A stretch of DNA of 38,019 nt, taken from assembly GCA_003427395.1 (NCBI GenBank), contig BFEA01000986.1:215376-253394 (forward strand). Reading direction: 5' to 3'. The position numbers and the translations under genes were made by a program. The stretch's first letter is position 1. Each line of letters opens with the position of its first letter. Below the pieces are notes generated by a model. That model did no database searches, was not told the origin of the DNA, and saw only the letters and a list, made by a program, of their open reading frames with translations. Below are positions 19,182-30,654 of the stretch, piece after piece. The DNA is from Chara braunii (Eukaryota; Streptophyta; Charophyceae; Charales; Characeae).

Positions 19182-20633
19182 GAAAGAGTACAGTAAGACA
19201 CTGAGACAGTGAGACTCGGCTATCAGCAGACAATGATCATTCTTGTATAGTCAATTCAACATTTCAGTTTTAGTATTTCAGTTTCAGACTTCAGCTTCAG
19301 CATCTCAATATTCCAGTTTTCAGCAAGTCATTTCATTATCTATTTCAGCAAGCAACTAAGTTAATGAGACTATACCTTTGATGCAACGCTGCAATCGTTC
19401 CATGAGTGTCAAATCCTGGGAGTGGGGAGTAACTGTGAGTACAGTTCTGGGAGCGTTGACACAGTGTCAAGATCTGAGAAATTCATGGTTGTGGCACATC
19501 AAAAGATATGAGCAGTATTATTCTTATGATAAAGAGAAAGCATGATGGGTATAAAGAAGTTTAGTTCTGTCTGATTGAAAGTTATCAGCAAAAGGACTTC
19601 GTATCTCTGACTAAGTTGTTCATTCAAGAGATTCAGATGAAGGCGGGCATAAAAAAGTTCAACTTTACTTGACTAAGAGTGGTCAGTGGAGAAACTTCGT
19701 GCTTCTTGGCTAAGGACCTATCTTCCCTCAGATGAGGGAAGGGACCTCTCTAAGATCAGTATTTCAGTATTTCCTTGAGACTGACGGGACGTCTCTTGGA
19801 AAATAAATCCCAGTTGAGGGAAGGGACCTCTCTGGGGCTAGCACTAAGTCTTTGCTTGAGGCTGAAGGGAGGTCTCTTGCAAACCTTTAGTGTTGGCTAG
19901 CATGTTATTGTTCAGTGACTCTTGAGACTGAAGGGAGGTCTTTTGGGAAATGTTTGTTCTGTTATGGGACGTGGGCAGTCTGCTTGTGGGATTATAATAT
20001 GCTTGCCTGACTGTCTGTGCCTGGGTTTTTCTTCTCTAACCTAAGGATGCGTTGATTGTCGGGGCCAGCCAGAGCCTTACCGCAGTAGGCTGCAATCTAG
20101 TGGGGTCAGCAGGTCCCCGACGCGAGTGTCGAATTCCGTAGTCAGCTGAGGCTAAGACTCCGGGAGTCTGGCCTATGAGGCTGAAAGGGGTCAGCTGGAA
20201 CCCTACCGCTGCCAGAGGATGCAATCCAGTGAGGTTAGCCAGAGCCTGGAACTGTGGTTAGACCGGGTCCCACGTTCAAAAATTTGGGCGGGGTAGCCAG
20301 CGCCCTTGGCCAAAAACTGGTAGGTGAGTCGGTCCCTGACCACAGTGGTCAAATCCGGATTCGGGACAGTCAGACTGACGGGACGTCTACTGCTATAGGG
20401 TGACCAGACCCGCAATAGTCTGGGTGTCCTGGCGAGAGTGCCAAAGGGCTGTCATGCTCGAGTAGTGGGTATGGTTGGTCCTGACCTGGAGGCAGGTCAA
20501 AGGGGCTGTCAAGACAAATGGTCTGACTAGTCCTGGCCTGAGGCGGGCCGAATGAGGTATGTCAGACTGACGGGACGTCTGACGTTCCTGGCCAGTGGTG
20601 GGCCGAAATCAAGGCAATCAGTAAATCCTGGGT
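19182..20633. other. 3' untranslated/LTR-like region after copy A, no gene seen
   Basis: Contains short dispersed repeats: five copies of a hairpin-forming 19-mer (19777, 19858, 19924, 20371, 20563), two GAGGGAAGGGACCTCTCT words (about 19733 and 19815), and GGGTCAG/GGTTAGCCAGAGCC words. A purine run GGGAGTGGGGAG at 19418-19429 is a candidate polypurine tract. No partner LTR was identified. Confidence 0.5.
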
Positions 20634-20835
20634 GTGAAGAGCTGTTATGTATATAATTGTTGTTTGTTATTTATTGTTTTATTTATGGGTTTTATTTTTA
20701 TTTGTTATATATTAATTGTTGGTTGTTATGAATGTTGGTTGTCACAGGGTCTGCTTGCTGGGGCATGGTTGTTGTCTGTGGGACTTGCTGGTTTTGCAGG
20801 TATGCAATACTTATCTGAAGTTCCCAGANTAGAAA
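20634..20835. other. AT-rich stretch, no gene seen
   Basis: TTGTTTGTTATTTATTGTTT-like DNA. The short hydrophobic ORF on the plus strand is a consequence of T-richness. Confidence 0.5.
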
Positions 20836-21005
20836 AAAGAAAAAGGGTTTGGTATCCTCTCCCTTTTGTCTGAGAAGTTGAGGAGACGCCTCACTCAAAC
20901 CACAGAAAGAAAACAAGGGTTTGGTATCCCCATCAGGTGCCCGAGAGGCTGAGACATTTCACTAAGATCAGGGAACAGAAAAGAGGGTTTGGTATACCCT
21001 ATTCN
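20836..21005. repeat. About 70-bp tandem repeat, three starts
   Basis: AGGGTTTGGTAT occurs at 20844, 20916 and 20984, each preceded by a GAAAAA/CAGAAA purine run and followed by a CTGAGA...CTCACTAA landmark. Units are well diverged. Confidence 0.7.
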
Positions 21006-23770
21006 CAGCATGGCAGACAGAGTGAGTACCCTCGTTACTGGGGTCATCCTTGGCATAAGTGCCTGATCAAGAGCTAAGGTAACCTCCATGTGAAAGACCA
21101 ACAATTGAACAAGTCAAGCATTTAGACAAAATCCTTCTTAAAATTTTATTTGGTAGCGGACAAGCGGCCTNGTTCACAAAGAACCTGCATCCNTGGCCTT
21201 AAANAAGCCAAACTCTCAGGCCTGGAACACTATGAGCGGGGCAGTGAACTGGAAATCTTATGAGCGAAATCAGACTCAGAAAGCAGAGAAGAAGTNGCGC
21301 TTGTACATGACATAAAAGACAGCCACGAGCTCAAGCTGGAAAAGAAAGAGAAGGAAGAAGATGCTAANGANAATACAGTGATTAGGGTGATGTGGAGACG
21401 AGATAGCACACGGGATAGAGGANGGTGGAGCAAGCACTATGGCCTTGCTTACAGCTGGAGTAGAAGGAGCTCNGGGGATATAAGNAGGAGAAGAGGCGCT
21501 AGGCATACCATAGCGCGCGTCGAATTTCTTGCGAAGGAAATCCATCCTGTGTGGGGATGGAGTTCTCTCGTACCACCCTCCTAATGGGTAACGAGGGAGT
21601 GGCCTTAAACAGCCATAACCTCGCGGCTCCTCATCTTCCTCCTCAGAGCTATAATCTCGACGTGCCCTAGCGGCGGCTCTTCTTTTGCCTTCCCTGTCCT
21701 ACCTCCCCTTCCTCTACCCTACCCACGACGCGCCTCAGGCATGATGTAGGATGAATGGCCGTCAAAGGAGAAGAAAAGGGGTAGATGATATAGCACTAAG
21801 GGCTATGATACGGATGGGGGAGTGAGCAAAGTTCACAATAGATGGATTAGAAAATTAGGAAGTAAGGGGGTATTGACGAGAGGGGATAAAAAAATGGTTG
21901 TGCAGGATATGGAGAACCAAAGACGAGCGCAGAAAAAAGGGACGATCGTAGAAAAGAAAGACGGACGCGAGAAACGCTGAGAGAGAGAAATGGTTAGTGC
22001 GGAGAGGTGAACACAGAGAAAAAGAAGGGTCAATGCGAGCATTGAAGGAGAGAATGAGCGCTGAAAGTAAGATGGAAAGCTAGCTGCGCAGAACCGCATT
22101 GCGGATATCATGGCAAGTAACTAATAGGAAAGAATGAGAGTGCTGTTTACTCGTACTGGTTTTATACTGGAAGTGCGAAGAGTTTTGACCCAGCGGGGAC
22201 CCTGGGTGGGGGTTTGGTATTATGTCGGAGGGCGCGGTGTCCCAGCCCTCCTCTGTGTACCAAGTCCCTGCCTGGTACCACTCTTCGCTCTGATGCTCCA
22301 GTCTGATGGACGAGTCTTGGGCCGCTGTTTCTAGTATCCAGTCTGTACCTCGGCGCAGACCGGTCCCTGTGGAGTTGCCCTCAATAAAAGGGGGTGCGCC
22401 ACAGGGCCTTCCTTTGGTCCACGCAGGCTCGGCGCCCTGCTGTACAGCAGAGCACAACCGACCTGTGACCGTGGTAGCCGCCGGGTCTGCCCCGGGACGC
22501 GAAGGCAAAGGGGCCGAAGTGGTTTTCCTACCGCGCACCGTATTCCTTGCCACTGAGTTATGGGTCGGGTACACAGACCAAAGGTCACAGCCATAAAAAT
22601 ATAAGGCTAATAAAATAAAAATAAAAGCGAAAATGCAAAGGAAAATAAATGACAGTTGAAAGCCTAGTCTATGTGAATTGACGACTGCTAGTCAAGAGAA
22701 CTCGACGTTCTATAGTCGTTTGTCATTACGTATCATTCAAAGTTGTTTTTTTTATTTATTATTACTATTATTTCTGTTATATCTCCGTCGGTTGATATCT
22801 GACACGGTTCCTCTCTTTTTGGCCTGTCCTTTCGTAAGGGGGGCTAACGGTTCGGGCAGTAGTATTGTGGCCTAAGCAGGCCCAACCTCTCGTATATCAC
22901 CTGTACCTGATCTGTGCGTCTAAGCTTCGCGCGGTAGGACCCCAGTAGCTATGTTGGAGGGCAGATATAGTGGGCCTTAAGAAGGGAGGTGTAAAAAGGA
23001 AAAGGAAAGGATAAGGATGAACATCGGGTTTTGGACTCGTGCTTGGACTCGCTCCACTATTCAGGCGAGGTTGCTTCGCGGAGGAAATTCAAACTGTCAT
23101 CTTTCCTTTTCTGCAATTGTTTTTATTATTGTTATTATTTCCTTTGTTATTATTACTTTACCGGTTTTCAAGCGCGGCCCTCCTTTACCTTCGTTGTCAC
23201 ATCGCGGGGAAGCCAACGGTCCGAATTTGGAGTTGTGGCCCGAATTGGCCGACCCCACTTATTTCGTCTGAGAATATGTGCCGACTGAGTGCTGCGTGGT
23301 CGGGCCTCAAAANAANGGCNACCNNCGGCCNCATCGNTAGGAGGTTTATCACCCCCCCCATGGAGGGTCATAAGCCCCCTCCTTACCATCGNATACGNGC
23401 ACCCGNTAGGANTAGGTNGGGGGTCTGCTTTTNAAGTGAAAAGGTACGCCGTCNGTATTACATTATGGGATTACTGTGTCCAGCCTGTGGTAATGAGATT
23501 TGACCGTTGGCGCCTCGCTTTTCATTTTCCTTTTGTGNNGACNATTTTTCTTTAAATTAATTAATATAGANGTTATAGAAAACCAGAGTGCACAAGTCTG
23601 AAAAGGGATACTCGAGACTCTCGTTTAGAACACAGGGGTCGCGGCCTCACTGGGGGTTATAAAGAGGAGATTGCCCCTGGGTTTCTGAGTGAGCGTGTGA
23701 GGCTGACGCGCTGCGAATAGAGGGGAAGCGCTGAGGCTGTATTCTCCCAGCGGTCTGAGTCCTGTTCTGG
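21006..23770. other. Unassigned DNA with N positions, no gene recognised
   Basis: A purine-biased stretch at 21290-22130 gives short ORFs without motifs. AT-rich segments lie at 22595-22680 and 22745-22785. AAGAAGGGAGG followed by TGTAAAAAGG at 22980-23000 looks like a polypurine tract plus LTR start, but no second LTR copy was found. Scattered single N suggest collapsed or error-prone repeat assembly. Confidence 0.45.
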
Positions 23771-23773
23771 CCT

Positions 23774-24136
23774 ATGCCCTCTAGTGCGGTACGGGCGAGT
23801 AACGTTCTAAGCATTGGCTATCTCTGGGTGGCTATGAGGTTGCATGGGTATAGACCTTGCTATTGGTACCACCAGATTCGATGGAAGCCTATGTCCGGGG
23901 AGGGGCCCTGGATTACGGCCATACTCAATTATGATGGGAGTGACGAGCTGAGACTGAGGATCAACGTGGAGGGAGGAAAAGAGGAGGAGATGCGGACTGG
24001 TGGGAGGCTACAGGATGCTATCACTGAGACGAAAGACCGTGTGGAGAGGCGTTGCAGGGGGGACGGCGTGACGGCGAAAATGCAGGTAACGGTCTCATAT
24101 CATGGCGAAAGTGCAGGTAACGGTCTCATATCATGA
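23774..24136 (+). pseudogene. Possible diverged type I accessory domain
   Basis: A 120-codon frame. Residues about 32-95 follow the type I pattern: an aromatic-rich start (YWYHQIRW), a Gly, then WITAILNYDGSDELRLRINV, where type I copies have L-Y-V-L-T-x-Y-F-x-D-x-x-x-Y-D-V-R-I-Y-V, and a charged helix ending ETKDRVERR, where copy I-3 has EKERLERK. The second half (P-x-P-P-I-P, G-x-x-W-L) is absent. The match is by eye and weaker than among the other copies. A 31-bp tandem duplication overlaps the end of the frame. Confidence 0.3.
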
Positions 24137-24140
24137 GACC
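24073..24140. repeat. 31-bp tandem duplication ending in a hairpin
   Basis: GGCGAAAATGCAGGTAACGG...CATATCAT (24073-24103) repeats at 24104-24134 with one change. GGTCTCATATCATGAGACC (24122-24140) is a perfect 8-bp stem with a 3-base loop. Confidence 0.85.
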
Positions 24141-27100
24141 GAGACCTCGATGGAGATGGCGGATTGAGAGCAGGCCCACGTGGAACGAGACTCAAGTGGG
24201 GAGAGCGAGATGAGCGAGGCGGAGGACCGGGAGACGGACCTCAGGTCCTGGATCAGACCAAACGAGATCCAGAGACATCACCGGGCTGCAAAGCCGGTGG
24301 AGGAGGGGCCTGAAGCCAGTTCACGATAGCTGACGCCCGGCGGCCGCGGGACCGGAGAAAAACAGGGCAAAGGGAAGAAACGGGTGTGAGAAGGCACGCT
24401 ACGGGTTAACGAGAGAGGGAGAGAGGGGTGCGCGGGCGGTTGCTTGTATGTACAGGCTGCACGTGGCAAGGCCAGGGGCAACGAGAGCAGTCAACGAGAA
24501 ATGTGAGAGATAGGCAGTACCCCAGAGACATGTGTGGCAGTTTGATAGAGTGGAGACGTCAACGAAAAAGGACAGACAAGCACGAGGGAATCATGCTCGT
24601 GCTTGATCTGCGGGGTGCTAGCTATACTGTGCGGGGGCCATAGAGCAAGACAGGTAGACTTGCCACGAGCGAGCAAGGCAGTTGCATGTGTGGAGACTGA
24701 ACTGGGAGGACGTACGTTACAGGGGGGGTGGCTGTANGAATGAGCNGGGCTTGACCTTGCTAGATGTGGTTGATGTCAAACGCTGTTTCTTCACGCTCTT
24801 TCGTGGCGTCTTGTGTCTGCCGATCCACANCAGGTCTTCATGGGCCAGTTTCGGGACACGAGGGTTGGCACTTGAGGCGGATACACNTGGAGAAGCGAGC
24901 TACATGGCATGGGCGTGATCGTGCGACAANGGGGAGGAAGTCAGGCATTNTTGANNGAAGGCGAAGAGCTTTCAGTTNATGGCGCCTCTCTGNCCTGGTT
25001 GTTGCTTTGTGTGACGCAGTCGGTGGAAGNCAGCTACGGTGGCCNNNGACTGCGAGAGCGCGCGNNTGCGATCCTTCGAAACGCTACTAGCTGCAGGGAC
25101 NAGGGACCTGGTCATTCGNAGAANCAAGAAGGGCTTGGCCTNTTCAATGGGAGATAGTGGAATGAGCTTCGTTCTTTCNTNGCGTCTTTGACCTCTCCCT
25201 AGCAGTAACATTCAGTGNTTTCGTGCTCCTGCAGTGGNAAGAGGCTAGTTNCNGCGAGTGAGAGANGGGTGTGTCCGCTGGGTAGTGTACGAAACGCAAN
25301 CAACCGAGCGNGACGGANGAAGTGTGACTGGTACTGAGGGAGGGGGCGTTGCGATTGACATTGTGACATGCTNTATTTTCGTGCTATTCGAGTGACGATG
25401 CTATGTGTACGAGAAGATGTACCAGCGGNGTGGCTGACTAGATAGNCAAGTTTAATGCGGATTTCCTTTCTCTTTTATCCTAGTTGAAAGCGAAGTCATT
25501 GGGTACACATATCNGCGGCTTCACTTTGTCCGAGTACACCGCGGTGCATCACCGACAGCATTGTATCGACAGCGCACCAGTGGTGGTGCCATGGTCAGGA
25601 AACCTTGATTCCTTTTGTTAGTCTTCATTGTCAGCTCTGCAAAATCATGCGGTTAATTAAAGTTCTTGAGTTTCTGTTGGTTGATGCCCGTTTCNCTGAG
25701 GATGANAGCTAGACGGCCATGCATACTGTTCCAGATCTTGAGAAGCTCGGATGTAAGTGTACGAGTGTTGTTGCTTCGATAGTCTGGAAACTTGATGGGT
25801 GTGTTCAAAGCATCGCTCACTTTCATAAGCGTAGACGGGAAATTTGAAGTTGAACGATGATGCTATCGAGATTAAGGGAGGAGAGACANAAGGGAGAAGA
25901 TATCGATAGAACTGAGTAATGGCAACAAGATTTTCAGAGGTTTGACCGCTAAATAAGATTGTTATAAGATAAGGATTCGGGTAAACCATATGGGACGCTC
26001 TTATCTTGTTTTGTCTGAAGTTGCGCTTGCGTGAAAACCCTTGTGTGGTCAGTAATACGTGTCGGGTCATGAGGCAGCAAGATCACTTGAGATCGTACGC
26101 GCGAGTAAACTTGCGGATCTTGTGACTTCATCTCAAACTCTTGAGTCGCGACTCGAGTTTGCGGTTCGACAAGTTCTGTAGCTCGTAGAATCTCGTGAGG
26201 TCTTGTGAGTCGTGACGAAAAGGAGTCCTTGTCGAATGACTGTGTGATCATGTCTGTGTGGGCTTTCAANAATCTACGAAAAGAAANCAGTAGCCCCATT
26301 GATATATGTGCNGTAGTGGCAAATCATGAGGTCTCGTGTGAGTGATACCTCAAATCTGCTCATTACTCGGACTTCACTNAGGGTGCTTGGGCAAGCCCAG
26401 TCTGGATGGAACTGAGTAATGAACCGTAGAGGAAGAAAGCGACAGTTGAGAAAAATAGTTTATCTGGTTGCAAAGTTTTTGCTTGATGGAGATTAGCTTT
26501 TCGGGGGTCAATAAACCGGAATACTAAACGAAGATAACTTGGCAGGAAAAGTGAGGGCCATATGAGAGGGCCAGCCCTAGCACCAGTAACGCCCCACGCT
26601 GGTTGGTAAAAAATAATCAAGGCTTTACAGGCCCAGGCTCCATCTTGTAGACTCGTTTTGACGGGTGCGGTCTGACCAGTGACTGGTCAATTCGGGTAAG
26701 CCTCAGACTCGGAGTGCTTGGTANGCAGTAGCCTNGATGATTTATCNCCCCGGGCTGATTTCACTCAAGCCTGACTTCGGCAANCCCAGAGNAGACTCAA
26801 GCAGCCTAACGTAGACTTTCATAATTAAATACAGGCTTGAACATCCTGGAGTAAACTCGGAGAGCTCGGAGTCGTCTTGGTTTACTCACGCTTGGGCTTG
26901 GTGAACGCAGCAAGCTTTCGGATTCGTTTTCAGCGTTGCAAAGCCAGACCTACATGGGTTCAAACGGTGCATCTTCATTTATTCTGAGTGAGAACGGTAG
27001 TTATCTTAAAANTAAAGGTACTGCAATGCACTCTCATGACCTGATCAGTTGGGGCAACTGGTATTGGCGCGTCTGTTCGGTCTCAATGGACAAGTCTGAT

Positions 27101-27630
27101 AAGCTGTAAGAAAACCGAAAGTGGGAGTGTCTTTTCCATGTATACAACTTCCGGTGGATAACCATTCGTTCTGACTAAACGACCTCGATGCTCCAGCACT
27201 GGGTAGTCAGACTGCAGGTGATCAGGTACCTCAGAGATTGAACCAGCACCCATTTGTTTCTTGAGGCTGCAGAAAACCAGGTTAAGGTTTCGGTGAACGC
27301 AAAACGACAGAGNTCACCCTTAGGACTTATGACGGCAGACTAACCCCCCCCCCCTTTGTGTGATTTGCTTTTGTTCGTTGGAGCCTATCTTATGTGAAAA
27401 ATGACTCAACTGTCTTGATCAGCAGTCTTGTGTGGATAAGCTAACCAAGTTGCCGCTAGTTGTCAGTCCACCATCTGATCGAGCCTTCGACCCAGCAAGC
27501 GATAATACACGATNTGCTCAAGGGCTTTAAATAATCACCGAAAACCCGAGAGGGCGCCAACTACTCGGAACCTGAGGGCTACTATTCAACCTGGATTCAG
27601 GGAGTACTGTCGGATCTGGGTGTGAGGATA
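24141..27630. other. Unassigned DNA with many N, no gene recognised
   Basis: Short frames only. Noted are a GAGTCGCGACTC palindrome at 26143-26154 within a longer imperfect one, and recurring TTGGGCAAGCCCAG/ACTCGGAGTGCTTGG-like words at 26370-26920. The density of N positions (24700-25450) is the highest in the window. Confidence 0.45.
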
Positions 27631-27636
27631 CCATNA

Positions 27637-27881
27637 GAGAANGAGAGATCCTTGTCGTGAAAAGTACGATTAATCTAGAAAAGCATGAAAGCTGGGAAGA
27701 CGAGGCCATTCAAAGCATGAAATGTCAGGAGTCTTTTCTGAGAAAATGTGCAGTCCAAAGGGTTAAGGCAGAAAAGTACGTAGAGTATGTCTTCTACTTC
27801 TGTGACAAAAGTGGGAAAACGCATAGTACTGGCTCATGGCTGGAAACAGTTGAACAGGCTAGATCAAANGAGGAAACATAA
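27637..27881 (+). pseudogene. Type II accessory domain, copy II-1
   Basis: Open from about 27637 to the TAA at 27879-27881. After ILVVKSTINLEKHESWEDEA comes a helix with RKCAVQRV, then VEYVFYFCDKSGKTHS and ETVEQARS. This parallels the three other type II copies (29068, 32374 and 32665) in order and spacing: strand plus (G/S)-T-(I/L), acidic helix, R-x-x-A-x-x-x-(I/V), x-Y-x-x-x-x-x-x-x-x-G, and a final E-x-V-x-x-A-R. Two N positions lie near the start and one near the end. No known family is recognised. It stands alone, 1.2 kb from the next copy. Confidence 0.45.
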
Positions 27882-29040
27882 GAGAACAGTGGCCTGATAT
27901 TTCAGCAGTAGTCCAACAGTAATCCAAACAGTACACCAACAGTGTCCAGGGACTCTTGGGTTTTACAACAGTTAATCCAATGGATATCAGTTGGTCTGAT
28001 CTATGGCAGACTTTAATCGCAGAAGTTCACTGCGGATCGAACCAGTGATAGGGCAACTATTTAATCAGCATTGAGATCAGCATTTCTGTAGTTGTCATCA
28101 CGAGTAATCGATGCTAGTAGGAAAACCAGAGGCATAATCAACGCCATTTAACTGCTCGACGCTTGGGTGCTCGACGTTCTAGCTGNTGTTNANTGTTGTC
28201 ATCGGGCAGNCAGTACTCAGCGCTGCTATCTGAAGGNTGTACTTAGTATCGTTATCAGTAAGCGGTACACGNTGTCAGCGGCGATCAGTATTTGNCACTG
28301 TTGACAGCAACGAGTGTTTAGCGCGACCACCGGGTTAACAGTACTCAGTGTCTCTGTTTCGCGAGTAACATTCTGTCACCCCGAACAGTGCTCAAAACGG
28401 TAATCTGCGCCCAAGATAGTGCTCAGTACGGTACTTGGAGCAACATTCAGTGCTCAGGGAGGTAATCAGGGCAGCNCTCAGAATGGTGTTCAAAACGGTA
28501 TTTAACTGCCTCTCAGTTATTNCTTAATTATTATATTAACCACTACTNAGTCAGCTGTTTAATCGGNACTAAGCAGCCATTCCGCAATCAGGGACGGTGC
28601 ATCAGAGCAAGCAATTGTGGCGGCAGCCGTCAGCCAGTAATCAAACAGCCGTCAACACAACAACCAAGTTAGCAACCAATCAGCAAGTTAATCCGCAGTC
28701 AATCAACTTCCTGATTAACAGTGAATCGGTTCTTCAGGAAAACAGCATCTAGATACAACAATTAGAAACACCAGTTGGAAACAGTGATCAGAGAATGGCA
28801 GCCAGAGACAGCAACAAAAAGCAACGTTTCAGAATAGCATTTAGATGCAGTATTCCGGAGAACTGTATTCCGAAAACCGGTACCTTTAACTGTACTCAGA
28901 TCAGTACTCGGACTCAACACTCTGAAATTGCAGATGAAACGGCAATCTACCCAAAGGCCTTCTCGTGCCTGGGTCATCCAAGAGTCACCCGTTTGGAGTT
29001 GATGATCTAATGTAGCGAGAATACAGCGAGAGCATGGACA
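27882..29040. other. No gene seen; short degenerate CAG-rich repeats
   Basis: Contains multiple CAGTGCTCAGTACGG/CAGTACTCAG-like words at 28190-28500 at irregular 25-40 bp intervals, and CAATCAG/CAGCAAC words beyond 28600. The only sizeable frame (28795-29010) has no motif. Confidence 0.45.
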
Positions 29041-29067
29041 GCAGCAACACAGTTAAGAGTTTCTTGC

Positions 29068-29286
29068 TTGCTGTATCAGAGTGCTGAGGAGACCTGGAGG
29101 GAGAGTGCAGTTGAGGAGTACAATCAGCAGACTGTTATGATGATGGAACGCGCGCTGGTTCTCGTGAGAGATCATACAAGAATCGAGTACACATACTACC
29201 TGCATGATAAGAATGGCAGGCTATGTGCCACCATAACTTTTGTGGGTACTATTGGGGAGGCAAGGAGAACTGTTAGCAGCCACTAG
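29068..29286 (+). pseudogene. Type II accessory domain, copy II-2
   Basis: A 72-codon frame: an acidic start (SAEETWRESAVEEY), MMERALVLVRDH, then IEYTYYLHDKNGR, and a final GTIGEARRTV before the stop. It shares with II-1 the xxYVxYxxx-D-K-x-G-(K/R) centre and the E-x-A-R end, and has the R-A-x-x-x-V helix of II-3 and II-4. The N-terminal strand seems lost or out of frame. A type I copy follows 210 bp downstream, so both domain types occur together here as they do before gag in copy B. Function unknown. Confidence 0.45.
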
Positions 29287-29299
29287 TGAGCGTTTTGTC

Positions 29300-29450
29300 T
29301 CTGAACAAGTACAACTTACTTACCCGGACAACCAACAATCATCAATCAGCAATCATCAATCAACAATCAATCATCAGCAATCAGTTACTTGTGACTAGTT
29401 TCTCGCAATCAGTTTTCAGCAATCAATTTCCTGCAATCGGTTTGGTAACC
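29300..29450. repeat. CAATCA/ATCAAT short repeat stretch
   Basis: Irregular repeats of CAATCATCAATCAGCAATCA and CAGTTTTCAGCAATCAATTT type between copies II-2 and I-1. Confidence 0.7.
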
Positions 29451-29495
29451 TGTTCTCCGGGATCGTCGGATCAGCTTGTGTTAGCAAGGGTACTC

Positions 29496-29999
29496 ATGAG
29501 CGCAGTTCAGTCTACTCCGGTCAGCGAGTCAGTGCTGGCCAACCTCAATCAGATCTCATGCAAAGAGGCATTTCATTTTCAGTATGTTAGTGCCATTGGT
29601 TTCAGACAGGGACATCTGTCGATCTTCGTTGTCCAGACCAGTTTTGCAGACGGCACCATCCACGATCTGAGACCCTACCTAAAGAAGGGCAAGGAGACTC
29701 ATGAGCTTTTTTATCCGGTCTGGATCTCAGCCACTTAATATCTTGAGCAGAGAGAGAGGGAGCTCGATGAGAGTGGCACTACGTTGATTCGCAGCTTTGG
29801 GCCGATGCTTTACACTGATTATCCTAGCCCTCCAATCCCGTCACTTCTCACGGATGGCACGAGTTGGCTGGATGTGATTGGATTGGTAAAAAGGTACATC
29901 TCTCTGGCAGTGATCGACATTGAGGCGTTGACAGAGCCCACCGAGTATCCCTATCTCAGACGAGGGGTCTTTTCAGTAGACGGGCTGCCTACATTGTAG
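29496..29999 (+). pseudogene. Type I accessory domain, copy I-1
   Basis: From ATG 29496 the frame runs 167 codons with a single internal TAA (29736-29738). Order: an amphipathic helix (SVLANLNQIS), EAFHFQY, a beta strand LSIFVVQTSFADGTIHDLRP, a charged helix (EQRERELDES), then YPSPPIPSLL and GTSWLDVIGLVKRY. The same order is seen in copies I-2, I-3 and I-4 upstream of gag. The repeated pattern is (Y/F)xD-x-R-x-Y-(V/L) followed about 55-65 residues later by P-x-P-P-(I/L)-P and G-x-x-W-(L/Y). I recognise no known domain. It lies upstream of the copy B LTR, so it belongs to another, older element. Confidence 0.5.
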
Positions 30000-30632
30000 G
30001 AGGAGTTTTGCTCTATGGTTAACTACCGTGTCATGTGCCTCGGGTGGTCATGCTTGGAGCTCGCTGGCTACAGGTGGCGCTTTGTCACGAAGCCTCAGTC
30101 TCAAATTGTACGTGGGCGTGGGTCACGACACCAGAGAAGATCAATGAAAATAGATTGAGAGACTGACCAGAGGGATGAGTGAGGACTCTTGAGAGGTGTT
30201 GACCATGCTCGTTTACATGTACTTTCCGAGATCATCACGAGTTCTCATTCTTCCCTTATTCAATTGGCCCTCTCTTGCTCGAGTCAGTCAGTCTTATTTT
30301 CTGCATTATTCTTGCTCGATGATTGCCTTCGTGGATGTTTTGTTACAGTTCTCAATATCTGACTGACATAATTGATGCATGCATAGCACCCCATAATTTT
30401 ATGATTATTATTTGCATAATTCTCTGTTGTTCCGAATCAAAATAAAAGATTCCTAAGACCGGGGACCGGCGAAGATCGAATTGAAGGGTCTCGCTCGAAG
30501 CCGGGCGCACACAACAGGAAGGGATTTGCATTATTTAATTTATTTATTTATTGCAATCACATACAAAACCCTGCGTGACAACCTGTTGGCTTTCCGGTCG
30601 CCAGAAGTGGACCGATTGAAAAAATTGCGACA
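30000..30632 (+). mobile_element. Probable 5' LTR region of copy B (left end not fixed)
   Basis: Inferred from position: the sequence ends TTGCGACA just before a primer binding site, as a 5' LTR should. It has an AATAAA signal at about 30440, CCGGGGACCGG-rich sequence and AT-rich TTTATTTATTTATTG. The TG start is not located because the 3' LTR lies outside the window. No ORF is present. Confidence 0.45.
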
Positions 30633-30636
30633 AAAA

Positions 30637-30654
30637 TAGCGTCGTTGCCGGGGA
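30637..30654 (+). other. Primer binding site, tRNA-Asp type
   Basis: TAGCGTCGTTGCCGGGGA differs at two positions from TGGCGCCGTTGCCGGGGA, the tRNA-Asp-complementary site familiar from plant Athila-type elements. First-strand cDNA synthesis would start here. Confidence 0.65.

Noticed and set aside
20203-20415. 70-codon minus-strand ORF and similar short frames in 20.0-27.6 kb
   Set aside because: No motif, no homologous partner in the window, and length expected by chance.
22980-23010. Polypurine tract plus LTR start (AAGAAGGGAGG then TGTAAAAAGG)
   Set aside because: No second LTR copy beginning with this sequence was found in the window, so it was not annotated as an LTR.
30637-30654. A tRNA gene at the tRNA-Asp-like sequence
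   Set aside because: Only 18 bases match and no cloverleaf surrounds them; a primer binding site fits better.
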